Shown piece by piece: positions 1 to 9,896 of a DNA stretch of 52,357 nt; position 1 is the first letter of the stretch, and each line of letters opens with the position of its first letter. The stretch is from an uncultured Rhizobiaceae group bacterium. GTDB lineage: Bacteria > Pseudomonadota > Alphaproteobacteria > Rhizobiales > Rhizobiaceae. The notes beneath the pieces were generated by a model. It saw nothing but the letters and a program-made list of their open reading frames with translations, was not told where the DNA came from and made no database searches. The stretch lies in assembly GCA_937951645.1 (NCBI GenBank), contig CALFBM010000041.1, positions 1-52,357 of the forward strand, in the 5' to 3' direction. Position numbers and translations under genes: made by a program.

Positions 1-443
1 GTATTTTCCTGAATAGCAGCTTCCATCGCATCCAGATCACGACCATGTACAAAGGTCGTTTCAACCCCAAAACGCGGCATGGTATTCTTGAGCAAATTGA
101 TATTTGCCCCATAAAGCTGAGCAGTCGAGACAATATGGTCTCCCGCACTTGCAAGCATGGTAGTAACCAGATGAAGCGCTGCCATGCCTGAGGCGCAAGC
201 GGTACAGGCAACACCACCCTCCATCGCAGCAACACGTTGCTCAAGCACTGCAACAGTCGGGTTCGAAATTCTCGTATAAAGATGCCCACCCTCTTCCATG
301 TTATAAAGCGCTGCCGCATGACGGCTGTCTTCAAACATGTACGAGGTTGTCTGATGAATGGGAACAGCACGTGAGCCGCCTTTTTTATCCGGCACATGTC
401 CCGCATGTAACGCCATCGTTTCAAGGTCGTAAAAATCAGACAT
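1..443 (-). CDS. Trans-sulfuration family PLP-dependent enzyme, partial (methionine gamma-lyase / O-acetylhomoserine sulfhydrylase type)
   Basis: This is the N-terminal part of a gene that runs off the left edge of the window. The ATG at 443-441 starts MSDFYDLETMALHAGH, and the reading frame stays open to position 1. The sequence has the hallmarks of the Cys/Met-metabolism PLP family: a PIHQTTSYMF segment, a YTRISNPTV segment and an ACASGMAA cofactor-phosphate loop. The catalytic lysine lies beyond the edge, so methionine gamma-lyase, O-acetylhomoserine sulfhydrylase and cystathionine enzymes cannot be told apart. It lies 49 bp downstream of dmdA on the same strand. I infer one operon, in which this enzyme could handle methanethiol or methionine produced downstream of DMSP demethylation. 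Confidence 0.85.
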   Translation of the reverse strand, partial: MSDFYDLETMALHAGHVPDKKGGSRAVPIHQTTSYMFEDSRHAAALYNMEEGGHLYTRISNPTVAVLEQRVAAMEGGVACTACASGMAALHLVTTMLASAGDHIVSTAQLYGANINLLKNTMPRFGVETTFVHGRDLDAMEAAIQEN

Positions 444-492
444 CTGCTTCCCGCTCTAGCTTGAGTAAAATACTAAGATCATCTAACAGATT

Positions 493-1617
493 TTAGTCTG
501 GAATATCAAATGGAAGCTTTGAAACTATTGCGTTCATATCACCATTTTCCGTATCGCTTTGAATGGTAACTTTTGAACCCGGCTCGCTATAAGCAGTCTC
601 AACCAATCCAACACCAATATTGGATTTTATCCGTGGCGACCAAGCAGAGGCCGAAACAAAACCGATGAAGCTCTCACCATCCTTGACAGGCCACTTGTGT
701 TGGTTACCGGCTGCAAGTTGCTCACCTTCAATTTTATATCCAACAAATTGTCGCTTGATGCCGTTCTCATGAATTTTCTTCAAAGCTGCCTTGCCAATAA
801 AATCATCTTCACGGTCAAGCGAGACAAATTTACCCAATCCAACTTCATACGGATTGGTAACATCATCAGTATCCGCACCATAAGAAACCAGCCCACTTTC
901 CAGACGCTCAATATAATTTGGTGTACCTGGCCCGATGTCGTAAGGCTTGCCTGCTTCTTTTACAAGATCCCAAAGTTCGCCACCACGAAGGCCATCCATG
1001 AGATAAAGCTCATAACCTCCCTGTTTTGACCAACCTGAACGCGCAACATGAAGGGGTATACCTTGGAGCCTTGCTTCACGGTGTCCAAAATATTTAAGGT
1101 CACGAATCCAGTCGCCAAAAAGATCAGCCACCACATCAACAGCCTTTGGCCCTTGTATGGCGAGTGGAGAGACGTCCGGCTCATGAATAGAAACATCCAT
1201 GCCACGCTCTGCAGCAATTCCACGCGACCACAACATCACATCACTATCCGCAATGGAAAGCCAGTATTCATCTTCTGAAAGCGGTAATAAAACAGGATCA
1301 TTGATAAGCGTACCACGATGATCGCAAAGGGGCACATAACGCCCTTGCCCGATATTCAGTTCACCAAGGTTTCTTGTCGTTAGATAACGGGCCAGCTTTT
1401 CTGCATCAGGTCCTTTTAATGAGACTTGACGTTCAACAGCAACATCCCACATTGCAACACCGTTTATCAAACGGTCATACTCTGCAAGCGGATCACCATA
1501 ACCCGTTGGCATATACATGTGATTATAGACAGAAAAAGCAGTTACACCTTCTTCAATCGTTTTATCAAAATATGGAGATTTGCGAACACGCGCACCAATT
1601 GCAATTCCTAAGCTCAT
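493..1617 (-). CDS. dmdA: Dimethylsulfoniopropionate demethylase DmdA
   Basis: DmdA is a GcvT-fold enzyme that moves a methyl group from DMSP to tetrahydrofolate, giving methylmercaptopropionate and 5-methyl-THF in the cytosol. The 374-residue product keeps stretches I recognise from marine DmdA proteins: YNHMYMPT near the start, WDVAVERQVSLKGPDAEKL, LINDPVLL, WLSIADSDVMLW, EPDVSPLAIQGPKA and ARSGWSKQGGYELY. Its length is close to that of known DmdA (about 365-370). It is followed on the same strand by a trans-sulfuration enzyme, consistent with a sulfur-metabolism operon. A different GcvT-like aminomethyltransferase is the main alternative. The unbroken similarity across the DmdA core makes DmdA the better call, but activity is not proven. 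Confidence 0.8.
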   Translation of the reverse strand: MSLGIAIGARVRKSPYFDKTIEEGVTAFSVYNHMYMPTGYGDPLAEYDRLINGVAMWDVAVERQVSLKGPDAEKLARYLTTRNLGELNIGQGRYVPLCDHRGTLINDPVLLPLSEDEYWLSIADSDVMLWSRGIAAERGMDVSIHEPDVSPLAIQGPKAVDVVADLFGDWIRDLKYFGHREARLQGIPLHVARSGWSKQGGYELYLMDGLRGGELWDLVKEAGKPYDIGPGTPNYIERLESGLVSYGADTDDVTNPYEVGLGKFVSLDREDDFIGKAALKKIHENGIKRQFVGYKIEGEQLAAGNQHKWPVKDGESFIGFVSASAWSPRIKSNIGVGLVETAYSEPGSKVTIQSDTENGDMNAIVSKLPFDIPD

Positions 1618-1973
1618 AGCATTACCTCAATCATGGAACTCTTTGGGATTACATAATTTGAAGCCTACAGAAACATTCGTCAAATTGCGCTATGGAAGTC
1701 GCATTCCAACTACTCATTATGTCAGTGATTTTTCTATCTTCACATTAAAGTCTGCTAAAACCAAGACTGCTCTTCTACACACATGAATATTTATATGTAT
1801 AAATATATATAATACTATTTTTTTTATTGATTTTATATATTAATAAATAAAATGATAACTAGGGTGTATATTATTTAATTATTACAATTATATTTATTCT
1901 AATGAAGGGGGAGTAACTCCTTCGAGTGCGGTTGGCTCGCGCCCCAGCCTATCAAGTGAGTCAACCGCACGAC
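1618..1973. other. AT-rich intergenic region upstream of dmdA
   Basis: This 356-base gap separates the phzF-like gene from dmdA, both on the minus strand. The part from about 1783 to 1905 is almost pure A+T, with runs such as ATATATA and a T8 tract, and it contains no plausible gene. It presumably holds the dmdA promoter, but I cannot fix a -35/-10 pair with confidence. The end next to the phzF-like gene contains the hairpin listed separately. Confidence 0.6.
1926..1970 (-). terminator. Hairpin just past the stop of the phzF-like gene, possible terminator
   Basis: Arms 1926-1938 and 1958-1970 pair over 13 bp, with one G-U pair and a 19-nt loop. The hairpin sits immediately past the stop codon of the minus-strand phzF-like gene. 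No clear U tract follows in the minus-strand direction, so it could act as a 3'-end stabiliser or a factor-assisted terminator rather than a classical intrinsic one. Confidence 0.45.
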
Positions 1974-2861
1974 TTAAATATGCAATTGTCCTTCACTCAC
2001 AATAACTGCGCTTCCTGATATTGTTGCACTCTTGAGTTCGCCATTTATAACCTCCATACCAAGTTCAATACGAGACGCCCTTCCCATTTCTATTCCTTGA
2101 TCAATAATGAACGTATGATGCCCATCGGCAGGCTTGTCGCAAGCCATGATTTGACCTGCAAATCCGGCAACTGCACTGCCCGTAGCAGGGTCTTCAGGAA
2201 TTCCCATTGCGGGTGCAAACATCCTCACTTGGTAATCTGCCTCAGGTGACAAGGTTTCTTTCGAATAGACAAATATCTCGTCCTCCAAGCCACGAGGTAC
2301 ATTATGTTGCGTTAACAAGCCTGAATTAAGTTTGATGGATTGTAATGCTTTCAAACTTGCAATTGGCAAGGTAGGAAATGGAACACCCGCATCACAAGGT
2401 GCATAGGAATGTCCATCAATGCCAATATCATCGGGCTGTAGCCCAAGTACCTGCGCCATTAAGACAACATCCAGATCAGCCTGAATTCTTGTAGGCAATT
2501 TTGGAATGGAAAAATTAGCCGAACTTTCAGAAACCATGCAAGGCACTAACCCTACATTTTCCTCCAAGACAAGTTCGGCTTCCTCACCCAAACCACCAAG
2601 ATGCGCCAACAAAACAGCAGTCCCCACCGTTGGATGCCCGGCAAACGGCAACTCCCTGCCAGGCGTAAAGATACGTATCTTTGCCCGGTTAGTCTTGTCT
2701 GCTGGGGGCATGACAAAAACTGTTTCTGAAAGATTAAATTCACCCGCAATTCTTTGCATCATTTCATCATCCAGCCCCTCACTGTCCAAGACAACGGCGA
2801 GTGGATTACCAGAAAGTGCCTTATCCGTAAAAACATCAAGTGTGAAATAATGGCGTGGCAT
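1974..2861 (-). CDS. PhzF family isomerase-like protein
   Basis: The product belongs to the PhzF/diaminopimelate-epimerase fold family. Near the N-terminus it has [17 protein letters not shown]-type sequence, then the NLSETVFV segment with the family's conserved glutamate, [12 protein letters not shown], and [13 protein letters not shown] near the C-terminus. I place the start at the ATG at 2861-2859 ([11 protein letters not shown]), which has a GGAG ribosome-binding site six bases upstream. The longer frame to 2915 would add 18 unfamiliar residues and overlap the antiporter gene. The length, 295 residues, is normal for the family. The substrate is unknown, as most PhzF proteins outside phenazine clusters have no assigned reaction. 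It is probably cotranscribed with the antiporter gene upstream. Confidence 0.85.
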   Translation of the reverse strand: MPRHYFTLDVFTDKALSGNPLAVVLDSEGLDDEMMQRIAGEFNLSETVFVMPPADKTNRAKIRIFTPGRELPFAGHPTVGTAVLLAHLGGLGEEAELVLEENVGLVPCMVSESSANFSIPKLPTRIQADLDVVLMAQVLGLQPDDIGIDGHSYAPCDAGVPFPTLPIASLKALQSIKLNSGLLTQHNVPRGLEDEIFVYSKETLSPEADYQVRMFAPAMGIPEDPATGSAVAGFAGQIMACDKPADGHHTFIIDQGIEMGRASRIELGMEVINGELKSATISGSAVIVSEGQLHI

Positions 2862-2883
2862 GATTTTCTCCATATTATGGCTT

Positions 2884-4143
2884 TTAGACAAGTTTTTTAT
2901 CAACCGTGTAAGCAATCAGTTTCTTGACTGTTAAACCTTGAATAATGACAGAAAAAAGAACTACCGCAAAAGTTGCAGTAAGCAACAGTGGTTTATTCTC
3001 ATTATCAGGCAAGGACAACACAAGCGCCACAGATATGCCGCCACGCAACCCACCCCATGTCAGAACAGGAATAGCCCCGCTTGTAAACGTTCTAAATTTT
3101 GACAGGGCAAGAATAGGAATGGCTACTGCAGCAGATCTTGCAGCAAGAACCAGAGGGATGGTGAGAACAATCAACCAGCCAAAGGATGGATCAATTGCAA
3201 CAATCAGGATTTCCAAGCCAATCAACAAGAACAAAACAGAATTTAAAATTTCATCAATCAAATGCCAAAACGAGAACAAATGCTCTGCAGTTTTTTCGCT
3301 CATGCCAACCGATTTACCTCGATTGCCAAGTAAAAGCCCGGTTACAACAACAGCAATCGGACCAGAAAGGTGTAAGCGAAGTGCAATTGCATAAGTTGCC
3401 GCAACAATTCCCAACGATATCAGGATTTCCAAAGTATATTCATCCATGGCCGCCATTGCACGATAGGCAATCCACCCGGTAATCAAGCCAAGAATAGCAC
3501 CGCCAATTGCCTCTACTATGAACAGTTCTGCAATATGCGCAAAATCAATACCGTTTTCTCCATTGCTAACTGCAATCGCCACAACAATGGTAAAAACAAC
3601 CACCCCAACCCCATCATTAAACAGAGATTCACCTGCAATTTTTGCTTCAAGGGCTTGAGGAATATTAACCGATTTCAACAAGCTTAAAACAGCAACAGGG
3701 TCAGTTGGAGAAATCAGGGCGCCAAACACCAATGCCCAGGCATATGGAATATGGACCCCAAACAAATCTGCCAGCAGCCAAAAGCCTGTTCCTACGATAA
3801 AAGTTGATAAAACAACCCCAAATGTTGCCATTAAAAGTATCGGCCATTTTTGATCTGCCATCTTCTCAAAATTAACATGCAGCGCGCCAGCAAACAGCAG
3901 GAACGCCAACATTCCTTCCATGACCGTTGAATAAAAATCAATCTGCCCAATGATTGACTGGAATGTATCTGTTAGCCCAATCGACGGGAAAAACTTTTGC
4001 GCAAGCAACATGGAGAGCGAAGCAAACAAGGATATGACCAATAAGCCAATTGTATGTGGAAGTTTAAAGAACACATGGTTCATCCAGCCAAAGAACGCAG
4101 ACAAGGCCAAAAGCAATGAGGCAATTTCAAAAAGTGATAGCAT
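2884..4143 (-). CDS. Na+/H+ antiporter of the CPA1 (NhaP-like) family
   Basis: This 419-residue inner-membrane protein has about twelve hydrophobic segments and exchanges cytoplasmic Na+ (or another cation) for protons. The CPA1 signature is clear: the ALISPTDPVAV ion-binding helix with Asp148, and AGESLFNDGVGVVVF around residues 170-184 with the Asn-Asp pair. A GGLRGGIS segment near residue 370 is also typical. There is no long C-terminal cytosolic domain. The phzF-like gene starts 22 bases past its stop. The gene diverges from the MscS gene across a 131-bp gap, so two osmotic or ion-stress proteins share a promoter region. Ion specificity cannot be read from the sequence. Confidence 0.9.
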   Translation of the reverse strand: MLSLFEIASLLLALSAFFGWMNHVFFKLPHTIGLLVISLFASLSMLLAQKFFPSIGLTDTFQSIIGQIDFYSTVMEGMLAFLLFAGALHVNFEKMADQKWPILLMATFGVVLSTFIVGTGFWLLADLFGVHIPYAWALVFGALISPTDPVAVLSLLKSVNIPQALEAKIAGESLFNDGVGVVVFTIVVAIAVSNGENGIDFAHIAELFIVEAIGGAILGLITGWIAYRAMAAMDEYTLEILISLGIVAATYAIALRLHLSGPIAVVVTGLLLGNRGKSVGMSEKTAEHLFSFWHLIDEILNSVLFLLIGLEILIVAIDPSFGWLIVLTIPLVLAARSAAVAIPILALSKFRTFTSGAIPVLTWGGLRGGISVALVLSLPDNENKPLLLTATFAVVLFSVIIQGLTVKKLIAYTVDKKLV

Positions 4144-4274
4144 GATAATCCAATATTAGATTCGATTTATTCTTATTGAACATACATTTGCCTGTACATG
4201 AAACCCAAAAGACTTGCAAACAGCATAATTACTGATGTTTACTCACAGACATATATATTTAATCTGGATTTATC

Positions 4275-6632
4275 ATGTTTGTTTTCAAAAATATATTTTA
4301 CCCAATTTTATGCTTGTTTACGCTTGTTTTCTTTATGGCAATTTTTAATCCTGCCCTCGCCCAAGACCAGGATGCCAGCCCGGCTGATTTTGAACAGCTC
4401 ATCGACAGCGCGAAGGAAAAAGGCCTGAGTGTGATTGTCATATCGCCTGAAAAGGATAACAAAATTATTGAAGACACGGGCCCGAGCATTGGGGAAAATG
4501 CTCTTAAAATTCGTTCTGAATTAAAAAGGATAATAAGCAAGGCACCGCAAGCATTCAGCATTATTATGAAACGTTTTCAAACACTAAGCCCGGATGGAAC
4601 CTTAAACTGGCTCTGGCAGGCAATAGCAATTGCAATTGCCGGCATCATAATCGGAATTGGCCCTACTTATTTAGTGAGGCGCTGGAATCAGAAATATTTC
4701 AAAAGTCTATACAATCCTGAACCAGAAAACCGCGCCGAGAAAATTTCATATCTGTTGTATCGAGCGCTTTTGATATTGGTAAACGTTTGTATTATGGCAA
4801 TAGTCGCAATACTTGTTGCCGTTGTTTTTGATTCAGGGCATTTACCAACCCGCGCTACCATTGGCGTCATTTTGGGGGCGTATCTTGCTTACCGCATTTT
4901 CAGGCATGTAATCTTGTTTAATCTGATTGCACCTGACATCCCTTCACACCGGATGATAAACCTTAGCGATGAAGCGGCAGACAAAATGCAGAGGCAATGG
5001 CGACGCGCTGCCCTTACTGTTATACTTTTATCAGCTTTTTTCGTCTGGCTTGCATTTATCGGTTTATCATCAGACACTTTAAAGCTGGTCGTCATAACCT
5101 GCCTGCTACTCTCGGCACTTTTATTTGGAACCTTGGCCTACAGGCACCGTAACGAAATCAAAGACATAATTTTGGGCAAGGGAGCACCATCAAACAAGCC
5201 TATCTGGAGACGCATTCTGGCGTCACAAGCCTATGCAATCATGATTGGATATTTGGCGGTTGCATGGGTAATAAGCGTTTATCGCATAATACTTGACTTG
5301 CCAGACTCGCTTTCAATAATCGGCTCACCAATAACCGCCTTGATTTTGGCAATTGCCACTTATTCAACCCTATTGGTTGTGATTGACCGTTTCTATGTTG
5401 CCCGTCAAAAGCGGTTTGAGGAACGCGTTTCTCTTGCCCACGAAAAAGCAAAGCAAAAACACGAAGAAGAAAAAGCAGCCATTGAAGCAGCACTGGCAAA
5501 CCCTGAAGAAGATGATGAAGACATCATTATTAATCAGGTAATGTCTGCAAAAGAGCTTGATGGAATGCCTGTTTTCAAGCCTATTTTCAAACCTCTTATG
5601 GAAAATGCAGTCGGTATCCTGATTACGATTCTTGCATTTGGCTTCATCCTGGGGAATTGGGACGTCAACATTGGAGAAAAGGGTAATCCGGTTACAGGGT
5701 TTCTGGATACCCTGATTATCATTTTTGTCGCCTGGTTCCTATACCGCGCAGTCGTGGCATATATTGATCATCAATTATCTGAGCAAGATGTTGGCGCCTC
5801 ACCAGATGATGAAGGTGGCGACAATGAAATGGGTGGCCAGAGCACATCCAGAATAGGAACACTCCTGCCACTTGTTCGTAATGTGTTTGTCGTCACAATC
5901 ATCATACTTGCCGTCATGGTAATTTTGTCAAATGCAGGCGTCGACATTGCTCCGCTATTTGCCGGTGCCGGTGTTATTGGTCTGGCTGTTGGCTTTGGCT
6001 CACAAGCACTTATCAGGGATATTTTTTCAGGTGGCTTCTTCCTGTTCGACGACGCTTTCCGAAAAGGTGAATACATTGAACTTGGTGACATACGCGGTAC
6101 CGTAGAAAAAATCTCGCTCCGCTCCTTCCAATTGCGTCATCACAATGGACCTCTTCACACAATTCCCTTTGGCGAGATCAAACAGCTTACCAATTACTCG
6201 CGTGATTGGGTGATGATGAAGCTACCACTTCGTCTGACTTATGACACAGATATAGAACGTGTCCGAAAACTCATTAAAAAGCTTGGGCAGCAACTATTGG
6301 AAAACAAGGAATGTGGGCATTTGTTTATGCAACCCTTGAAGTCTCAAGGCGTTTATAAAATGGAAGACTCAGCCATGATCATTCGGGTAAAATTCATGAC
6401 AAAACCCGGCGATCAATTCGTAACACGAAAGGTTGTCTATGCAGCTATCCGTGATCTGTTTGAGCGTGAAGATATCCGTTTTGCCAATAAGGAAGTTACA
6501 GTTCGCTTGGCAGAAGAACCTGCTGAGCCGCTAACAGAAAAGCAAAAGACATCCATCGCAGCAGCAGCACGCTCGGCAATAGATGATGAAGCAGCAACCC
6601 AACAGCCGCGAAAAGCCGACGATGGGGCATAG
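4275..6632 (+). CDS. Large MscS-family mechanosensitive ion channel
   Basis: MscS-family channels open under membrane tension and release solutes on osmotic downshock. This 785-residue protein starts with a signal peptide (cleavage probably after ALAQ, about residue 30) and a short periplasmic region. Many transmembrane helices follow. Between roughly residues 370 and 420 there is a charged, coiled-coil-like cytosolic loop rich in Glu and Lys with an EEDDED stretch. A second acidic loop lies near 505-530. The MscS core is at about 540-720: the glycine/alanine-rich pore helix GAGVIGLAVGFGSQAL near 560-577, then the beta domain with RGTVEKISLRSFQLR and HTIPFGEIKQLTNYSR. The C-terminus is a charged tail. 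It resembles the long MscM/YbdG-like class rather than short MscS. Gating threshold and selectivity are unknown. Confidence 0.88.
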   Translation: MFVFKNIFYPILCLFTLVFFMAIFNPALAQDQDASPADFEQLIDSAKEKGLSVIVISPEKDNKIIEDTGPSIGENALKIRSELKRIISKAPQAFSIIMKRFQTLSPDGTLNWLWQAIAIAIAGIIIGIGPTYLVRRWNQKYFKSLYNPEPENRAEKISYLLYRALLILVNVCIMAIVAILVAVVFDSGHLPTRATIGVILGAYLAYRIFRHVILFNLIAPDIPSHRMINLSDEAADKMQRQWRRAALTVILLSAFFVWLAFIGLSSDTLKLVVITCLLLSALLFGTLAYRHRNEIKDIILGKGAPSNKPIWRRILASQAYAIMIGYLAVAWVISVYRIILDLPDSLSIIGSPITALILAIATYSTLLVVIDRFYVARQKRFEERVSLAHEKAKQKHEEEKAAIEAALANPEEDDEDIIINQVMSAKELDGMPVFKPIFKPLMENAVGILITILAFGFILGNWDVNIGEKGNPVTGFLDTLIIIFVAWFLYRAVVAYIDHQLSEQDVGASPDDEGGDNEMGGQSTSRIGTLLPLVRNVFVVTIIILAVMVILSNAGVDIAPLFAGAGVIGLAVGFGSQALIRDIFSGGFFLFDDAFRKGEYIELGDIRGTVEKISLRSFQLRHHNGPLHTIPFGEIKQLTNYSRDWVMMKLPLRLTYDTDIERVRKLIKKLGQQLLENKECGHLFMQPLKSQGVYKMEDSAMIIRVKFMTKPGDQFVTRKVVYAAIRDLFEREDIRFANKEVTVRLAEEPAEPLTEKQKTSIAAAARSAIDDEAATQQPRKADDGA

Positions 6633-6649
6633 AAAAAGCAGCAAGCGAC

Positions 6650-7255
6650 ATGTCAGACGAAAAAACAATTGCAATATACGATAAGCAAGTGGAAAAATAC
6701 GCTAGCCTTGTGTCTGACGGCAAGGCGAATCCGGTTTTACAGGGTTTTATAAAATCCCTGCCGAAGAATGGGCATGTACTGGATTTGGGTTGCGGCACAG
6801 GTAATTCTTCTGTTTTGATGCGAAATCATGGCCTTCACGTAGACCCGGTCGATGCATCAAGGGAAATGATAAATCATGCCAATAAAAACTATAATATAGA
6901 CGCACAACAAGCTACATTTGATGACCTGAAAGCTGTAAATAGTTATGATGGCATTTGGGCGAATTTTAGCTTGCTGCATGCCCCCACCGAAGATTTTCCA
7001 AGACACCTTAAAGCAATTCACACGGCACTTACGCCTAATGGCATTTTTCATATTGCCATGAAACTGGGTAACGGAATGCTGCGGGATAGCATAGGCAGAA
7101 TGTACAGTTACTACTCAGAAGAAGAACTAATCACACATTTGGAAAACACAGGCTTTATAGTGCTTGATAAAACATTCGGTGAAGAACCAGGACTTTCAGG
7201 TGAGATAGCGCCCTGGATAACAATACTATCAAAAAAACAAGTAAGCTTTAAATAG
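6650..7255 (+). CDS. Class I SAM-dependent methyltransferase
   Basis: This 201-residue cytosolic protein has the Rossmann-type methyltransferase fold. Motif I, VLDLGCGTGNSS, lies at residues 43-54 and binds S-adenosylmethionine. An acidic residue follows at the end of strand 2 (HVDPVDAS). ANFSLLHAP and a late LTPNGIFHIAMKLG segment match the middle and post-III motifs. Nothing indicates the methyl acceptor. It starts 17 bases after the MscS stop, so cotranscription is likely. Its stop overlaps the tail of the convergent endonuclease-fold gene by eight bases. The ribosome-binding site is weak. Confidence 0.82.
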   Translation: MSDEKTIAIYDKQVEKYASLVSDGKANPVLQGFIKSLPKNGHVLDLGCGTGNSSVLMRNHGLHVDPVDASREMINHANKNYNIDAQQATFDDLKAVNSYDGIWANFSLLHAPTEDFPRHLKAIHTALTPNGIFHIAMKLGNGMLRDSIGRMYSYYSEEELITHLENTGFIVLDKTFGEEPGLSGEIAPWITILSKKQVSFK

Positions 7256-8357
7256 TCAACTCCACCACCACAGGACAATGATCAGAAGACTTTGGCCTGT
7301 CCCATCCTGTTCGCGGGTAACGTTCAACTTTCTGGCCTTCAGGAAAAGGTGTACGGAACGGTTGTCCATTCCTGATAATTTGCGGCACTACCTTTGGGTT
7401 TTTGTCAGCCAATGCAGGTGAAGCTAAAATATAATCAAGCTGACACAAGTGCTGTTCTTGTGGCCCGCGTGAATGATACAATGTCCATTGATCGAGGAAA
7501 TCGCGACGTTCAACCAGATTGGTTGAAAAACTGTCTGCAATCAGTGTGTCATGACCGGACTGATTTTCGGTATCCTGTTTGAATGTAAATCCTGAACTAC
7601 GATCACCTTGAACAATAATACGGGAACGATAGTCATTCATATCCCCACAAATCATCCAGCGTTTGTTTGCAGTTTTACCTTTGCCAAAGCGTTTTTCTAT
7701 AATCATGCGAACAGCCTTTGCCTCAGCTGCACGAATAGGCATGGTCCATTCACGGCCATCAATACCATTTTTGCCAGATCCCATGGACTTAAAATGCACT
7801 GTATAAATTGTAAGGGGTCTGCCACCAATTTTTACATCAATCTCAAGACAATCACGGCGAAAAATCCGTTCATTTGATTCATTACCTGTTTCAGCCAACG
7901 CCTTGTTATGAATCCCTAAATCTTTATAGGTAAGATGCGCATGGCTTTGCATGGAGACAAACTCTATTTCCTCACCCGTGGCTGTTTCATCTCGCATCAT
8001 CACGCAAACATCAATGCCGCGACTATCATTGCCATCAACCAGATATTTGTGGCGATAGCCATGCCCAGCCATCTTGAACAAATACCCATATTCAAAAGCG
8101 TGTAAAGCATCCAGGTTCTCAACCTCTTGCATGCAAATAATATCCGCCCGGCAATCGGCGACAGCAAGCGCTGTCAACTGCATGGTATCATCCGTATGCG
8201 CAACAACACGCGCCTGCTCCAGCATTTCAAAATGTTTTTGATCTTTTACATCCAGCATTTGAAGCGTACGATCTCGGCGTAGCTCATTCCTCCAACCAGA
8301 AAAATCAAATCGTTGCATAAGATTTTCAGCATTGAAAGTTGCAATACGTAAAGTCAT
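7248..8357 (-). CDS. Endonuclease/exonuclease/phosphatase (EEP) fold family protein
   Basis: The product has the metal-dependent EEP fold shared by exonuclease III, DNase I and inositol phosphatases. Visible motifs are the N-terminal ATFNAEN strand, ICMQEVEN (metal-binding Glu), GIDVCVMMRD, VHFKSMGSG, ICGDMNDYRS (catalytic Asp/Asn), LDYILASP and the closing SSDHCPVVVEL (catalytic Asp-His). All catalytic positions appear present. I choose the ATG at 8357-8355, because GAAGGG then has proper spacing; an in-frame ATG two codons earlier abuts that site. There is no signal peptide, so it is probably cytosolic. The substrate (DNA, phosphodiester or phospholipid) cannot be inferred. Confidence 0.82.
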   Translation of the reverse strand: MTLRIATFNAENLMQRFDFSGWRNELRRDRTLQMLDVKDQKHFEMLEQARVVAHTDDTMQLTALAVADCRADIICMQEVENLDALHAFEYGYLFKMAGHGYRHKYLVDGNDSRGIDVCVMMRDETATGEEIEFVSMQSHAHLTYKDLGIHNKALAETGNESNERIFRRDCLEIDVKIGGRPLTIYTVHFKSMGSGKNGIDGREWTMPIRAAEAKAVRMIIEKRFGKGKTANKRWMICGDMNDYRSRIIVQGDRSSGFTFKQDTENQSGHDTLIADSFSTNLVERRDFLDQWTLYHSRGPQEQHLCQLDYILASPALADKNPKVVPQIIRNGQPFRTPFPEGQKVERYPRTGWDRPKSSDHCPVVVELTI

Positions 8358-8442
8358 GGGCATCCCTTCTCACTTTTATGCATAACACTAGCATAAAGGT
8401 TTGAAGTTCAAAGTATAAATTAAATGAACAAGCGTTCAAATA

Positions 8443-8733
8443 TTAGCTTGTTAATACAATGCCCATTCTTTTTTCCGTACGCCAAACAAGTCTTGCAGGC
8501 ATTGAACCATCAGCACCTCGCATACGAAAATCAAATTCGCTTGGAATTCCAACCGTGCTTTCGCATTCCAGCATGGCACCGTGTTCATGTAGGTTTTTCA
8601 CCGTGCAGGCGAAACTGGAATATCCATTATTGAATAGAATAATTCCGCTTTTAAGCACACGTTGCCGGTGTGACTCTCGTTTTTCCCGTGTTTCATGCAA
8701 TAAAGTATTATAGTTTGTATCTTTGTTTTCCAT
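8443..8733 (-). CDS. Small PilZ domain protein
   Basis: PilZ domains bind cyclic di-GMP. I start the 96-residue product at the ATG at 8733-8731 (MENKDTNYN), preceded by AAAGGT; the longer open frame reads through the ilvC terminator and is not credible. An RESHRQR stretch provides the RxxxR motif, and VKNLHEHGAMLE sits at the place of the second motif. That motif is normally (D/N)xSxxG; here it reads NLHEHG, with His in place of Ser, so nucleotide binding may be weakened. Single-domain PilZ proteins of this size are common in Rhizobiales and usually act as adaptors for motility, surface or polysaccharide control. The partner is unknown. Confidence 0.75.
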   Translation of the reverse strand: MENKDTNYNTLLHETREKRESHRQRVLKSGIILFNNGYSSFACTVKNLHEHGAMLECESTVGIPSEFDFRMRGADGSMPARLVWRTEKRMGIVLTS

Positions 8734-8781
8734 TGTTCGAACCTTTAAAAACATTAATACACGCGATGCAAAATTCATGCC

Positions 8782-8815
8782 AAAAATAAAAAAGGGCTGC
8801 CAAAGACAACCCTTT
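8782..8815 (-). terminator. Intrinsic terminator of ilvC
   Basis: On the minus strand, arms 8815-8807 and 8799-8791 form a 9-bp stem with one G-U pair and a 7-nt loop, followed by a U-rich run at 8790-8782. It begins 25 bases after the ilvC stop and separates ilvC from the PilZ gene. Confidence 0.85.
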
Positions 8816-8840
8816 AAAGTCATATTATAGAGCGTAGTAA

Positions 8841-9875
<1,035 letters not shown>

Positions 9876-9896
9876 TTACTGTGTTTTGTTTAAATA

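Noticed and set aside
2862-2915. Longer N-terminus for the PhzF-like protein
   Set aside because: It would overlap the antiporter gene and lacks a ribosome site; the ATG at 2861 has GGAG at proper spacing and matches the family start.
8427-8452. Seven-bp hairpin spanning the PilZ stop codon
   Set aside because: It is AT-rich, includes the stop itself and has no U tract, so it is too weak to annotate as a terminator.
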